Shown piece after piece: positions 13,140-24,664 of a stretch of DNA of 64,000 nucleotides. The stretch's first letter is position 1. The number at the start of each line of letters is the position of its first letter. The stretch is taken from the NCBI RefSeq assembly GCF_009730915.1, contig NC_052487.1:18406529-18470528 (forward strand). Reading direction: 5' to 3'. Under the pieces are notes generated by a model. It saw nothing but the letters and a program-made list of their open reading frames with translations. It did no database searches and had not been told where the DNA came from. Source of the DNA: Dioscorea cayenensis subsp. rotundata. Taxonomy: Eukaryota > Streptophyta > Magnoliopsida > Dioscoreales > Dioscoreaceae. Made by a program: the position numbers and the translations under genes.

Positions 13140-13690
13140 TGGGTCGGTTCTCTAAAAACGTTCAACTGTTGGATAGATATCCAACGATTCTATTGGATGA
13201 ACAACTTCTCAACAGTTGGATTGAAATCCAATAGTGCCATTTAATGAATAGTATCCAACAAGATGTTAAAAGCAGTGATACACAATGAAAAGTTGACAAT
13301 ACAAATTTTTAACCAAAGCCATTTTCGATCATTGTTGCTACTTCAATCTAACGGTTCTATTGAACAATAGTTTCTCAACCATTGGATTGAAATCCAACGG
13401 TACCATTGAATGAATAGTGTACAATGAGATGTTAAAAACAGTTATGTATAGTGAAAAATGGGAAGCATAATTTTTCAACTAGACCCATTTGATCATTATT
13501 GCTACAGTGCTCAGTATTTGATCCAACAATTTCATTGAATGAACAATCCTTTCATTAAATGAATAGTGTAAAGTGGATGTTAGAAACAATGACTCACAGT
13601 GAAAAATGACAAATACTGTTCTTCAACTGGTGCCGTTCAAAAATTGCTGGTACATTGCTCAACAAATCTAAACCCGTCAATCTAATTTTT
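13140..13690. repeat. Degenerate tandem repeat, about 170-190 bp unit, about three copies
   Basis: A motif run recurs near 13195-13300, 13380-13480 and 13525-13620: 'ttggattgaaatccaa' with a following 'ccattgaatgaatagt', then 'gatgttaaaaacagtga' and 'gtgaaaaatg'. Copies are diverged, with small deletions. The unit itself carries short self-complementary segments (TTGGATTnnAATCCAA). Non-coding. Confidence 0.65.
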
Positions 13691-13708
13691 GATGGCACCT
13701 CAAACTAA

Positions 13709-13717
13709 AAAAAATTT
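13709..13717 (+). repeat. 9-bp target-site duplication, left copy
   Basis: AAAAAATTT immediately left of the MULE terminus. The identical 9-mer sits at 17608-17616 immediately right of the other terminus. Nine bases is the Mutator superfamily duplication length. Confidence 0.85.
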
Positions 13718-13980
13718 GGTAAAATTACCCTTTTAGTCCCTAAATAAGTACAATTCCTGCCCTTTTCATCCCTCTATTAGTTTTTGGGCCCTTTAAGTCC
13801 CTTTATTTTTTGAAATTTAGAAATGCTAGTCCTCCATATGACTGGCGTTACATTTTCCGTTCTCTTTTTTATTACGTGGCATTTTTTATTTTCAAATATT
13901 ATAAAAAATTACAAAAAAATTTAAAAAAAAATATTAAAAAAGTGGATCCGGATCCGCTTTCTTGGATCCGAACCGAATCC
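13718..13980 (+). repeat. MULE left terminal inverted repeat
   Basis: Starts GGTAAAATTACCC, itself partly palindromic. It continues through 'ccctttaagtccctttatt' and 'gactggcgttacattttcc' to a GGATCC-rich inner end (about 13943-13970). It matches the reverse complement of about 17345-17607 with only a handful of differences. MULE TIRs often carry the transposase promoter. Confidence 0.9.
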
Positions 13981-14059
13981 ATGTCCCCACCCCTCTCCTC
14001 TAACCCCGTCAAAATCCCTTCTAATCCCTCAAATCCTTTCACTAGTTCAGACATCCTCA

Positions 14060-14255
14060 ATGCAAGCTTCAAGCAAAGAAAGATCTGGCCTCAGCCCCCA
14101 TGAAGGCATACATTATAGAAGAGCAAGGAAAGATCCAGCCTCAGCCTCTATGAAAGTAGACATTAGAGAAGAGAAAGAGAGAAAGAGAGAGATCCTCAAG
14201 AAAGGAAAGATCCAGCCTAAATCCCCATGAAGGCATACATTAGAGAAGAGAGACA
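14060..14255 (+). repeat. Short tandem repeat inside the MULE, about 65-90 bp unit, three copies
   Basis: 'gaaagatc(c/t)(a/g)gcctcagcc' followed by 'atgaaggcatacatta(g)agaagag' repeats three times with small length changes (about 14078, 14127, 14202). It ends in a (GA)n(TG)n tract at about 14243-14278. Non-coding. It lies at the transposase-3' side of the element. Confidence 0.7.
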
Positions 14256-15060
14256 GAGAGAGAGAGTGTGTGTGTGTATGCAAAAGCTATCAATGGAAGA
14301 TGATAATCAGAGCATGCTAATTTGTGTTTTTTTTTTCTAATGTAGTTGATGTCGTTTTAGATGGTTGTCAATTTTTGTTCAATAGTGCATCTATTGATGT
14401 TGTTCTATACAATGATGTTAACATGGATTTTATGCCCAAGTTAATTGGAAATTTTGATTGAATTCCAGCTTCACTAGTTTAAATTTTGTATGTTAGATAG
14501 GTACAAGCATGCTTAACACAAACATTGGCTGCATTCTGTAACATTTTTTCAATGATGTTTTCAAAGTGCATTACACTAGATAACTTTTTACTCATACCAA
14601 CAATGATACCTAATATTTGCAAACTTAATCAGATTTACAAGCCATCATTTGAAAACATCATCAAAATAATGTGCCACATTCAAATATCCTGTAAGATAAT
14701 GCCCAACAAAATTAGACTCAATAAGCCTCAATCAGATTTACAACAAAATAATGCCATGCAAGGTTTTACCTGCTTAATAGTTGTATTTATTAAAATAAAA
14801 TAAAACAAAGAAACAATTGATGCAAAAAACCTTGATTTCACTAATCAATTGAAATATTACAACCTGTCACCAGTTTATATATACAGTAATTGTGAGCCAA
14901 ATTGACATCCCATTAACAAAAACAACAGATTACATCCTCGCACATCATCAGTTCTCATGTGGAGTTTACAAAAGATTATAACTTTAAAACAACATATTGT
15001 TTTTCCTCCACTAGGATAAAAATATAAACACTATTAACCAAAAACATTCATTTGTCTTCA

Positions 15061-16131
15061 TTAGTTGTTTGTGCTTTGCTGTGTTGGGAGATCTAGACCT
15101 TCAACTTGTGCAGATGATTGGTGACCAACAACTTCAGCTTGATTTTTATTTGCAACCACCCTTGCATTTCTTCGAGCCTAAACATCATAATCATGAAAGA
15201 ACACATATTACTAACCAAAACAAATCAATAATGTGCTAAGCTTTGTTAATGTAAGAATAGTTATTACAATCAGTTCATTGGTAGTAATGAAGGATGAAGA
15301 ATTTGCAACTTCTCTTCCCAGGATTGCTTCTCCAGTGTGAGCTCCCTACAAGTGTAACTCTCACACCCCTCAGCCATTAGAATTCATATTACATTGGCGA
15401 CTAATTCACACAATTAGGCTAAATTTATTACTTACTCTTAAAAATTCGGGTTGGCCCATAAGCGTGTTTTCCTCTTTTTGATGTAGCATAGGTCTTTTTC
15501 TTTCCCATTTGTCTTCATTCTCTCATTTGTTTTTCTCATCCACTCGATCCAACTTCATTAGTTGTGTCCTGCTGATGCATAACAGATACTCTTATGATGA
15601 CTAAATTAAATTAATAGAGAATAAAGATGTAATCGAGATACAAGAAGTGCAAAAAAACTTACTCTACTAGCTTTTATTCAGCGACTTTTTCCTATTGTGA
15701 CCTTCCATGTGACAAATTCCACACTTGAACACTCTACCTTCCTTTGATAGTTTTGTATTGCTTTTGTTTTTGCCTTCCAAAGGTTCTCTTTTCCTTTTTT
15801 TTGCAGGTCGACCAGGCATCCTCTTGGTTGTAGGTGGCAACATGGGGCCTTCTTCACTTGTTGGCCAAAATCGTCTTCCTTTCACTGCACTAATATTGAA
15901 CTGGTATGCCTTCAGGTAGGTCTCCTTCTTAAACCATTCAGATATGTAATTAAGAGGATCTAGTCCATGAAATGCAATTGCCGCCATTGTATGTTGACAA
16001 GGGATGCCACTCTTGTCCCATTTTCCACAAGAGCAACTATTATTTGCCAACTTAACCACATAGGTCTCCCTCACCAATAGCTGCACATCATCCCAATAAC
16101 TGTTTAAGTGATGAACAAGGAAGAAGCACAC
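15061..16131 (-). pseudogene. MULE transposase C-terminus: SWIM zinc finger plus tail exons
   Basis: The main piece (16131-15667, 154 codons) contains a SWIM finger CxC-x9-CxH at residues 33-47 (CSCGKWDKSGIPCQH). It continues with AFHGLDPLNYISEWF and YLKAYQFNI, then a PGRPAKKRKRE basic stretch and a zinc-knuckle start CGICHMEGHNRKK. The last knuckle cysteine is replaced by serine. The frame hits TAG at 15667-15669, just upstream of a good donor (GTAAGT, 15662). Two further in-phase exons can be read, 15345-15268 and 15177-15061, the latter ending QQSTNN-stop. The catalytic N-terminal part is missing. Inactive. Confidence 0.8.
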
Positions 16132-16678
16132 TAGTAAAACTTCATTGAAGAAGGTATGATGGAGTTGATCATGTTTCCAACAAATAAATGAATACTAGAT
16201 CTAAACTAACTAAATGTGAGACACATGCATAGGTTGGTTGGTATATAATTTAATAGAATGAACTAGAAATTGATTTCTTTGCATGAATGTCATGGAAGTT
16301 GTTGATTAACATCTATTTTCCTTCATTTTTAATAGAAAAGGCTATGACTTAAGACAAGGACAATTATTTGAAAAGTCTGGTTTTTACTAAGATTCGGGAT
16401 AAACATACATTTTACTAAGGCTATGACCTCTATGTCTTCAACATAAATAATTTTTATGAGTAATTTATTACCAATGGGCACGTACATAATCCATGTTTAA
16501 TATAAATACTCACTTAAAATATACTCAACTTCATTCAAATCACTCCCCAAGCAATGTTGAAATAATAAGATTCCAAGGCAAACCTGTTTTAGAATTGGAT
16601 CTTCAAAAAGCTATATATAAAATATGTGGGATTCTAAACCAATGATCATAGCAAAATTAAAAACAACACTAAAGGAGA

Positions 16679-16835
16679 TTAAAAACCACTAGACAAAGTG
16701 GTAACATCAAGAACAACTTTCTAAACAAAATTATAAACCACTAAAACAGAGTGGTAACATCAAGAACACACTATTTAAATAAAATTAAAACTAAAAGTGG
16801 TAACATCAAGACACTATCTACACAAAATTACAAAA
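16679..16835 (+). repeat. Tandem repeat inside the MULE, about 50-bp unit, three copies
   Basis: 'agtggtaacatcaagaac' preceded by 'aaccactaaaaca' and followed by an A-rich spacer occurs three times (about 16700, 16752, 16797). The CCACT...AGTGG pairs are complementary within each unit. Non-coding. An open frame across it (16751-17206, +) has biased Lys/Thr/Asn composition and no family likeness. Confidence 0.7.
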
Positions 16836-17344
16836 TTCTAAGACGTAATATGGATTTACTTCCATATCAGTGTCAAAAGCTAACCACACAAGCAAGACTT
16901 CAACTAGTACACAATCAACTCAATAACATAGTTCATCCCACCCAAAACAAATCATCAAACAAATCCAACCCATCAACACAAACAAATAAGCTCAAAGACA
17001 TGCAAAACAAGACCAAAACAACAATAACAACCATCACAGACTTCATATGTTATATAAAAATAAAAATTAAAAAATTAAAAACTATTATACCCCATCCTGT
17101 GTCATATGAGGTGAGATTGACTCGATTTTCTTGTATCTTCTCAAGGATGGGTAGTAAAGGCCACAAATTTATCTTCTCTAATGTCGAGTTTCGCTGGCAT
17201 CCATGAGAGCTTTCGCCGGCGTCGAGTGTCCAAGAGCTAATCGAGATCCACGGGAGCTTCGCCGGCGTCGATGGCTGGAGTGATTAAAGATTAGAGATTA
17301 GGGATTTTGAGAGGGGTTGGGGCTTGGGGGAGAGTAGTTTTTGC

Positions 17345-17607
17345 AATGGATTCGGATCCAAGAAAGCGGATCCGGATTCACTTTTTTAATATTTTTTTTT
17401 TTAAATTTTTTTGTAATTTTTTATAATATTTGAAAATAAAAAATGCCACATAATAAAAAAGAGAACGGAAAATGTAACGCCAGTCACATGGAGGACTAGC
17501 ATTTCTAAATTTCAAAAAATAAAGGGACTTAAAGGGCCCAAAAACTAATAGAGGGATGAAAAGGGCAGTAATTGTACTTGTTTAGAGACTAAAAGGGTAA
17601 TTTTACC
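17345..17607 (-). repeat. MULE right terminal inverted repeat
   Basis: Reverse complement of the left TIR, from the inner GGATTCGGATCC side to the outer end GGTAATTTTACC. The perfect AAAAAATTT duplication follows at 17608-17616. A GC-rich stretch just inside (about 17190-17280, 'gccggcgtcga' twice) may be the transposase 5' leader. Confidence 0.9.
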
Positions 17608-17616
17608 AAAAAATTT

Positions 17617-19440
17617 CTATAAACCAACCAACTACCCCGTTAAGCAACCGGTACAAACTAAGACGCACTGTATACATCATTGTTCATGCATCTCTCTCTC
17701 TCATTTTTAAAGTTAATCATGGCTTCGGGGTCAACCAATATATCTCAATATCTGTCTCTGCTCCCATCTGTGTCATTTACTAATTTAAGTGAAACCAGCC
17801 ATACCAAAACAATTGCTAACTTGTTAGTCAACACCACTTATAAAGCCATTGGTTTCCAAAATTATTATTATTTTTTTAAAAAAGGAAAAAGTTTGATAGA
17901 ATGAACAAAGGTTAAAGTTTCATTGTTTATTATGATTTTTAAATCTAATACTTAAATGGCCTTACATAATACAGGACTTCATCCATTCTAATAATTAGAA
18001 TTGACCCATGTTGGTGATGCAAGTGAGACTTTTATATGTTTTTATCTTTTGATAATTAATTAATTACACTCAAATATTCTCTAGAAAAATTGGTAATCCA
18101 AATAGGTAGATACCATTTAATTTAATTTACCGTTTGTTTTATATAGTAGATAATTACTGATTATTAATAAATGAACATAAGCCATGAGGGATTAACAGTA
18201 CTATTGGTCTTAGATTTGGAAGTTTTTGTCATTTAATCCCTCAAATTTCCACCTTTATCTTTTAGTAATATATATATTTAATAATATTGCTGACATAAAT
18301 ACATATGTCAGAATAGGGTCAAGAACATATTATGCATGTTTTGTCAGACACTAATACTGTGCATTTTGGAGAAGAAATCAGTTTATGACCTTATCCATTT
18401 GCATGATGTCAATTGCATGATTGAAGTCACATTATAATTTATATACTGATATATTTTAAAAATTCTTTAAAACTCTTTTGTATCTCAATCCAAATAAAAT
18501 AGAAAAATAAATATATACCCAAACAAAATTCATAAATGGTAAAAAATAGAGTCTATAAAATTTTATCTTGAAATTATTTGGTAAAAAAACATTGTAACCC
18601 ATCACCCTCACCCCTCGGCTCCCCTTCACTTGTGTTTTTTCTTTTTTAATTTTGAAAGAGTAATACACTAAGTTTTTTAATATTTAAAAAATTTTATTCA
18701 AATTTTATAAAAAATTTTATACAAATAAACCACCTGTCAAATATAATAGTTAGTACTTTCTTCAATTTCTTACTAAAAATGGAGGATTTAAATCTGATTC
18801 ATGGTTTGTCCATAATTTAAAAAAAAAAAATTTAAAAATAATATATACAAGTGAACCATGATGGTGAGGCTGAGATGAAGCAACGTTTAAATATAACTCA
18901 AAAAAAAAAAAAGTAAATTATGTATTATTTATTTTTATATTTTACTTCAATATCTATTATATTTTATATTTATAAACATTTCGTATTATATAATATTATT
19001 TTATTGACAGACAACTAAAGATATATTCTACAGAAAGAAAAAAAAATCCAACCTTTATGGTATTCATCTATGATTAGTGCATTTAATAAATATAATTGTA
19101 ATAGTTAAACAGTTAAAATATTTAAGAATTTAAGTATTTTGCAATACTTACCTAGTTGAAATATAAACAGTGTGAGTGTTTGTATGGTGTCATAGCTACA
19201 TTGTCCAAAAATAAAAATAAAAATAAAAATAAAATAATTATGACATACATATATATATCCCCTCCGAGAATTCCTAAAATATACATGTAATTTTCTACTT
19301 GGACAAGGGTATATATACAAAAATCACATGAAGCAGGTCATCTTCAGCTTTCTAATTTGGACGCATGTCATTAAACAGCAACCAGTTTTGAGAATCTGAA
19401 TATTTTGACCTTCTTGCATTTATTTATATCCTTCCCCCTT
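17617..19440. other. Intergenic sequence upstream of the permease
   Basis: About 1.8 kb of AT-rich DNA with no gene. An open frame at 17680-17904 is low complexity at its end and has no recognisable domain. The proximal few hundred bases should contain the permease promoter. Confidence 0.55.
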
Positions 19441-19445
19441 ATTTC

Positions 19446-19452
19446 TATATAT
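19446..19452 (+). promoter_or_regulatory. Probable TATA box of the amino acid permease gene
   Basis: TATATAT sits 99 bases upstream of the ATG at 19551, in the sequence 'atttctatatatctatgctc'. It predicts transcription start near 19480 and a leader of about 70 bases rich in GAAAG/AGAAAG words. Confidence 0.5.
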
Positions 19453-19550
19453 CTATGCTCACTTCATCCTTCTTCTTTCTGTTTGAGTGAAAGAGAAAGT
19501 AAGAAAGAAAGAGTGTGAGAGAGTTACAGAGATATAGATAAAAATATAGA

Positions 19551-22500
19551 ATGGGTATGGAAGGGATAGAGTTGAGGGAAAGCAGGAGGAGTTTATCACC
19601 AAGAGACATGATACTTCACAAGCTTGAGGACCTTGATGATGATGGCAAACCAAAGAGAACTGGTACTCTTTCCATCTCTTTCTTTCTTTATCTATATGCA
19701 AATATATGTTATTATTAATAATAAATAATAAAAAAAAAACAATATCTCTCATGCTTCTCTCCTTTTCTCCTTCTTGTTGTTCTTTTTTTATTTATTTATA
19801 TATTTTAATAAATGTGAACCCACATAGTGAAAATTTCAATCTTTGAGTTGGAAGATATCTAAATTTTTAAACTAACTTAAAATTTGATTTTGGAGGAAAA
19901 ATAAAAGACCAATTTATTTGCTGTTGTATTAATTTTCTTTGTGTGTTTTTCTCGAGATATTTCATCAATATTAGTATTATTAGTATAATAGATAATTAGT
20001 TTATTTTTTTATGAATTTTTTATAAAACATAATTAAATATTTAGTGAGTGTGTAAATGGTTGTGTGGTTTTCCACATAATTAAAAAAATATTAATAATTT
20101 TTTAATCTATCGATATCAAATTTTTTTAAGTAAGATGTTTATATCATGTTAAAAAAATAATTTTGAATTTTAATTCACATGAAATAAAACATGGAGTGAT
20201 TTTTTGTTTAAATACATCTCTTTCATAATTTACTGACTTTCTAAAAACGGCAGTTGTTCTTTTATTAGAAGATTACCGTATATGTAAAAAAGTAAATACA
20301 CCCACCATCCGTTACACCATCTTTTTGTTTTTCCTTAAATATATATATATATATATTATTTTTAAAAATATGTGAATTTTTTGATGAGGTGAGGATAGAC
20401 CTGATCACGACCACGGTTCGGTTTGAACGGTAGAACCAAACCGGAACCGCCACTATTGGAACCGAACCAGAACCATAAAAAAGATTTCGGTTCCAAATCG
20501 GAACCTTGAACCGGAACTTTAAGGTTCCGGTTAAGGTTCTTATGAGTTGAAAACCGGAACCTAAACCGAGCCGGAACCGAACCGCCGGTTTAGGTTCTAT
20601 TTTTATTTTCTAATATAATTTTTTATATATTTTAATTAATTGGAATTAAATTATTTAGAACCGAACCGGAATCGGAATCGTATTGGAACTGAACCGAGAA
20701 CAGGAACCTTATGACTATGGTTTGGTTCCGGTTCTATAGTTTTTAAAATTGGAACTGGCAGTTTTGAACCGAAACCGAACCGGAACCGAACCGTGGTCAG
20801 ATTTAGGTGAGGATGTTGAATATTAAATATTAGAAAGAATTTATGGGTTTTTTTGAAATAGTGGCCTTAAATTTCGTGCATAGACACCTCCAAGGCCATA
20901 CGTGGCATTTGGTGATTGGTCCAAATAAAAGAAGTTAAAATCCAAGGGAGAGGACGAGTGTCCTTAATTTAAGGACACGATGTTAAGATGAGGTTGCAAT
21001 AGAGACAAAGGAAGTGACACACAAACACACACCTCCCACCGCCTACACCATTCATTCATTTGTTTCAAATTGATTCCTCTGTTCTTCTTTGATTTCTCTT
21101 CTTTCTTTGGTGATAAGAATACAAGAGTTTTCTATTTTTTTCTAAATAATTGAGGTTCTTATTTAATTAAATATGATAAGAATTGTGATGTAAGTTACTG
21201 ATTTTGTAGGTAGAGTTTGTGCATGTGACCACTTAGATTCCTAGCCTAAAAAAGAATTAAGTAGAGAAGTATTTATTTTTATCTTTATAATTAATATTTT
21301 AGGAAATTATTTGAAATTCATGATCAACTGTTTAACTTAAAAAGGAGGGTAACAGATGTCTAGATCGTTGGTTTATGGTAGTTGTTAGCCATAAAAACTA
21401 ATGGAATTTATTTCTTATAATACTTATGAAATACTGTTTTGGTGGACAAGAACTATATATAATGTTTGTAGAATAGAAAGTAATTAAAATTCATAAGTTA
21501 AAATTACATTGTACAGTTTACTAATAAAAGAGTACTCTCAAATTTTTTTTTTATATTATACTTTTCAATCATTAAAATATGATTAGCTAAACTCTTACAA
21601 ATTATTAAAATTAGACTACTATAATAATCAATTTTTATATATTTTATAAAACTATTGTTTGATTCAGGGGGTATATGACTCTAACAAAAATTTAAATAAA
21701 TAAATAAATAAATAGAATGTGTCAATTACAAAGCGATTTTTTTTTTTTTTAGTTTTTTTTATGAAGTTCAGAAATTATGATATTTAATTAATTCTGAAAT
21801 GAACAAGAGACAAGTATATAGGAGACTTCGGTTTGGAAGAAATTAAAAAAATTATATTTTAAACAAATTATATTCAAAGTCAAGTATACCTTTTAAGTAG
21901 GCAGATGAATGAAATACTAACTGTATTATTGCAGATGGTAAAATTATAGAATTAATGTCTACATGTTTTTTAAATTTATAATATATATATATATGTAAAA
22001 ATATAACAATTTGTGATTACACAGGGACTATGTGGACGGCGAGTGCACATATAATAACAGCAGTGATAGGCTCCGGTGTGCTGTCACTAGCATGGGCAAT
22101 GTCTCAATTGGGTTGGGTTGCAGGACCAGTGACTCTAGTCCTCTTCTCCATCATCACCTTCTTCACTTCCTCTCTACTTACAGACTGCTACCGCACTTCC
22201 GATCCAATCTCCGGCAAAAGAAACTACACTTACAATGATGCTGTCAAATCCATCTTAGGTCATCTTTTCATTCATTCAACCACAATTTATATATTCATAC
22301 ATATATGTATGTATTTACTCATATATATATATTTTGTATATATATGCAAATAACTAATCAATGCAGGTGGAACACAAGTCTGGATGTGTGGACTGTGTCA
22401 GTATGTCAACCTCTGTGGAGTGGCCATTGGTTACACTATCACTGCATCTATAAGTGCTGCGTATGTTGTTCCATTTACTTTATTAATTTAAACCTGCATT

Positions 22501-23809
22501 TATACATTTAAAAAAAAAAAAATTTATTAGAACTGTAATTAATTCATATTTTTCTTGATGCAGAGCCATAAGCAAGTCTAATTGTTATCATGGAAAAGGC
22601 CATAAAGCTGACTGCAGTGTCTCTGATAGTTTCTACATGATTGGCTTCGGCATTATCCAGTTTTTCCTCTCACAGTTGCCGAACTTTCATGACTTGTGGT
22701 GGTTGTCCATTGTTGCTGCAGTCATGTCTTTCGCTTACTCCGGCATCGCCGTCGGACTTTCATTTGCAAAAGTTATCTCAGGTACAAATCCTTACAAAGG
22801 TTCAATCTAATTAAAAACAGATACTTGAAACTTAAATTTATCGAATAACATCCTCAGGTAATACCGGAAAGACATCCTTAACTGGACAAGAGGTTGGAGT
22901 AGATATAAGCTCGGCTCAAAAGATATGGGAGACATTTCAAGCACTTGGAGACATTGCATTTGCTTATTCTTATTCAATCATACTCATAGAAATTCAGGTA
23001 TGTTATTCTGCATTCAGCTTTAGTTTTTGGTCTTAATCCTTTATTACGTATTCGTGTTTTCGATGTTACAGGACACTCTGAAATCTCCTCCGGCAGAGAA
23101 CAAGGTCATGAAGAAGGCAAGCTTCATTGGTGTGTCGACAACCACGATATTCTACATCCTCAGTGGTTGTCTCGGCTATGCCGCATTCGGTAACCATTCT
23201 CCAGGAAACATCTTAACCGGCTTCGGATTCTACGAGCCTTACTGGCTAGTTGATCTCGCTAACTTCTGCATCATAGTGCATCTGGTTGGAGCTTATCAGG
23301 TCCATTGTTTGCCATAACTAGATTCATTCATTCATTCATTCATTCAATTCAACCTTAAAAACTTAAGCTGTAGTGATAAACAGGTATTTGCTCAACCGGT
23401 TTTTGCCGCGGTGGAGAAGTGGGTCATCAAAAGAAACCCGAATCTGAAAATTCTAAACAAAGAGCTCACCGTGATCCATGTAAAGAGTTTCAAATTCAAT
23501 GTCAACATGTTCAGGTTGATCTGGAGAAGTATTTTTGTCGCGCTTGCAACACTTTTGGCAATTTTGATGCCATTCTTCAACGACATACTTGGATTTCTCG
23601 GTGCCGCTAGCTTTTGGCCACTCACCGTGTACTTTCCGACCGAAATGTACATCGCGCAGAAGAACATCGAGAAGTTCAGTGGCAAATGGATATTGTTCAA
23701 GACTCTGAGCTTCCTCTGCTTCTTTGTTTCACTTGCTGCTGCATGTGGTTCCATTGAAGGAGTTATTGATGCACTTCATCATTATACACCATTCCAGACT
23801 AAGTCATGA
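19551..23809 (+). CDS. AAP: Amino acid permease (AAP family, AAAP superfamily)
   Basis: Seven exons give 483 aa: 19551-19662, 22025-22258, 22367-22460, 22564-22781, 22858-22997, 23072-23299, 23384-23809. All introns are GT-AG and phases agree. AAP proteins are plasma-membrane proton/amino-acid symporters with about 11 membrane spans and around 480 residues, matching this length. Residues 36-70 carry the family entry signature RTGTMWTASAHIITAVIGSG and then VLSLAWAMSQLGW. Later come GKRNYTYNDAV, KSNCYH.KGH, QIPNFHD-type LPNFHDLWW, EIQDTLKSPPAENKVMKKA, GFYEPYWLVD, GAYQVFAQP, and the C-terminal WPLTVYFPTEMYI. The charged N-terminus precedes the first span. The start is the first ATG after the leader and gives MGMEGIELRE. 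Intron 1 is unusually long (2.36 kb) and hosts a hAT MITE. The subclass within the AAPs, and so substrate preference, cannot be fixed by eye. The gene appears intact. Confidence 0.95.
20396..20805. mobile_element. hAT-type MITE in permease intron 1
   Basis: A 410-bp element is flanked by the 8-bp duplication GGTGAGGA (20388-20395 and 20806-20813), the hAT length. The ends are TAGACCTGATCACGACCACGG and, read inward from the right, TAAATCTGACCACGG. Both lead into many copies of GGTTC/GGTTCCGG/GAACCGGAACC, making the element strongly self-complementary around an AT-rich centre. It has no coding capacity. It lies wholly within the intron and leaves the splice sites untouched. Confidence 0.9.
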
Positions 23810-24664
23810 GAACTTTGATCATGCCAAACCTTTGCTGAACTTTTTATTATTATTATTATTATATAAATCAAAATTAGCAGAGGATTTGAAGCTGCATCTA
23901 AACCTTGTATTGTTGTTTTTGTTTGTCATAAAAAAGACCCAAAAAGAAAGACATATATAGTTTTTGTTTTCTTAACAGATGTTTGCTCTTGGAAGGAATT
24001 ATTTGAAAGTATGATGGTTGTTTCATTTTCAACTTGTACTTTGCATATGCTGATCTATTTGTATCAATGAATCAAGTACTAAAACATACAAAAAAAAAAT
24101 AAAAGAAAGCAATTTCTGATGTTTGAGCTGCTGGGATGTTGGGCTAATTGGGCCACCTAATACAAAACTCGGATTTGATTTTTAAAGCCCAACATACTTA
24201 TGAATAAGTGTCATAACTCCCAGGAAAAAAATTATTATTTATGTGCATTTGTAAATATATAAAGAAAATAGCAATACATAAACATGTTTTCTTAAAAAAT
24301 TAAATATATATTTTTTTACTATGAACATTTTTACATAATTCAAGGCTCCATCATCACGTTCTTTCCCTTAACATTATTTTATTCTGTTAATGAACCAAAT
24401 GAACAATTAAATAAAAAGCTTTATATAAAAAATGAATTGATGATTTTCGTTAAATCATCTTCAAGAGTATACACATGAAATTTTATGAGTACACTCAATT
24501 GGTACATGCAACACCTCAAGTCATTACTCCAACTAAAATAAACTGAGTCTGATAGGGTTAAAAGATCTTAAAAGCACCAATAATAAGCTTTCACGCTTCA
24601 TGGTTTGCTTAGAGAAATGCATACCTTTTCAACCAGAAAGACGAGCATCCTTGTTTTGAAAACT
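23810..24664. other. Convergent intergenic spacer
   Basis: 855 bp between the stop codons of the permease (+) and the diflavin reductase (-). It must contain both 3' UTRs and polyadenylation sites. A (TTA)n tract lies at about 23845-23862. I see no further gene. The tails of the two transcripts may approach or overlap. Confidence 0.7.

Larger units (their letters stand above)
13718..17607 (-). mobile_element. Mutator-like element (MULE), 3.9 kb, internally deleted
   Basis: The element is bounded by long terminal inverted repeats (13718-13980 and about 17345-17607) that differ at only a handful of positions, and by a perfect 9-bp target duplication. Inside, on the minus strand, is the C-terminal part of a MURA-like transposase, plus two short tandem-repeat blocks. 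The DDE catalytic part is not found in the roughly 1.2 kb between the SWIM exon and the right TIR, so this is an internal deletion derivative. The near-identical TIRs suggest a fairly recent insertion. Transposase orientation places the element's 5' end at the right. Confidence 0.9.

Noticed and set aside
13810..14103. 97-codon plus-strand open frame
   Set aside because: It starts inside the MULE left TIR and runs into the internal repeat; no protein signature.
16751..17206. 151-codon plus-strand open frame inside the MULE
   Set aside because: It begins in a tandem repeat, is Lys/Asn/Thr-rich with no domain, and lies antisense to the transposase side of the element.
22032..22238. Alternative frame in permease exon 2, and similar shadows in exons 6-7
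   Set aside because: The spliced permease frame explains the sequence fully.
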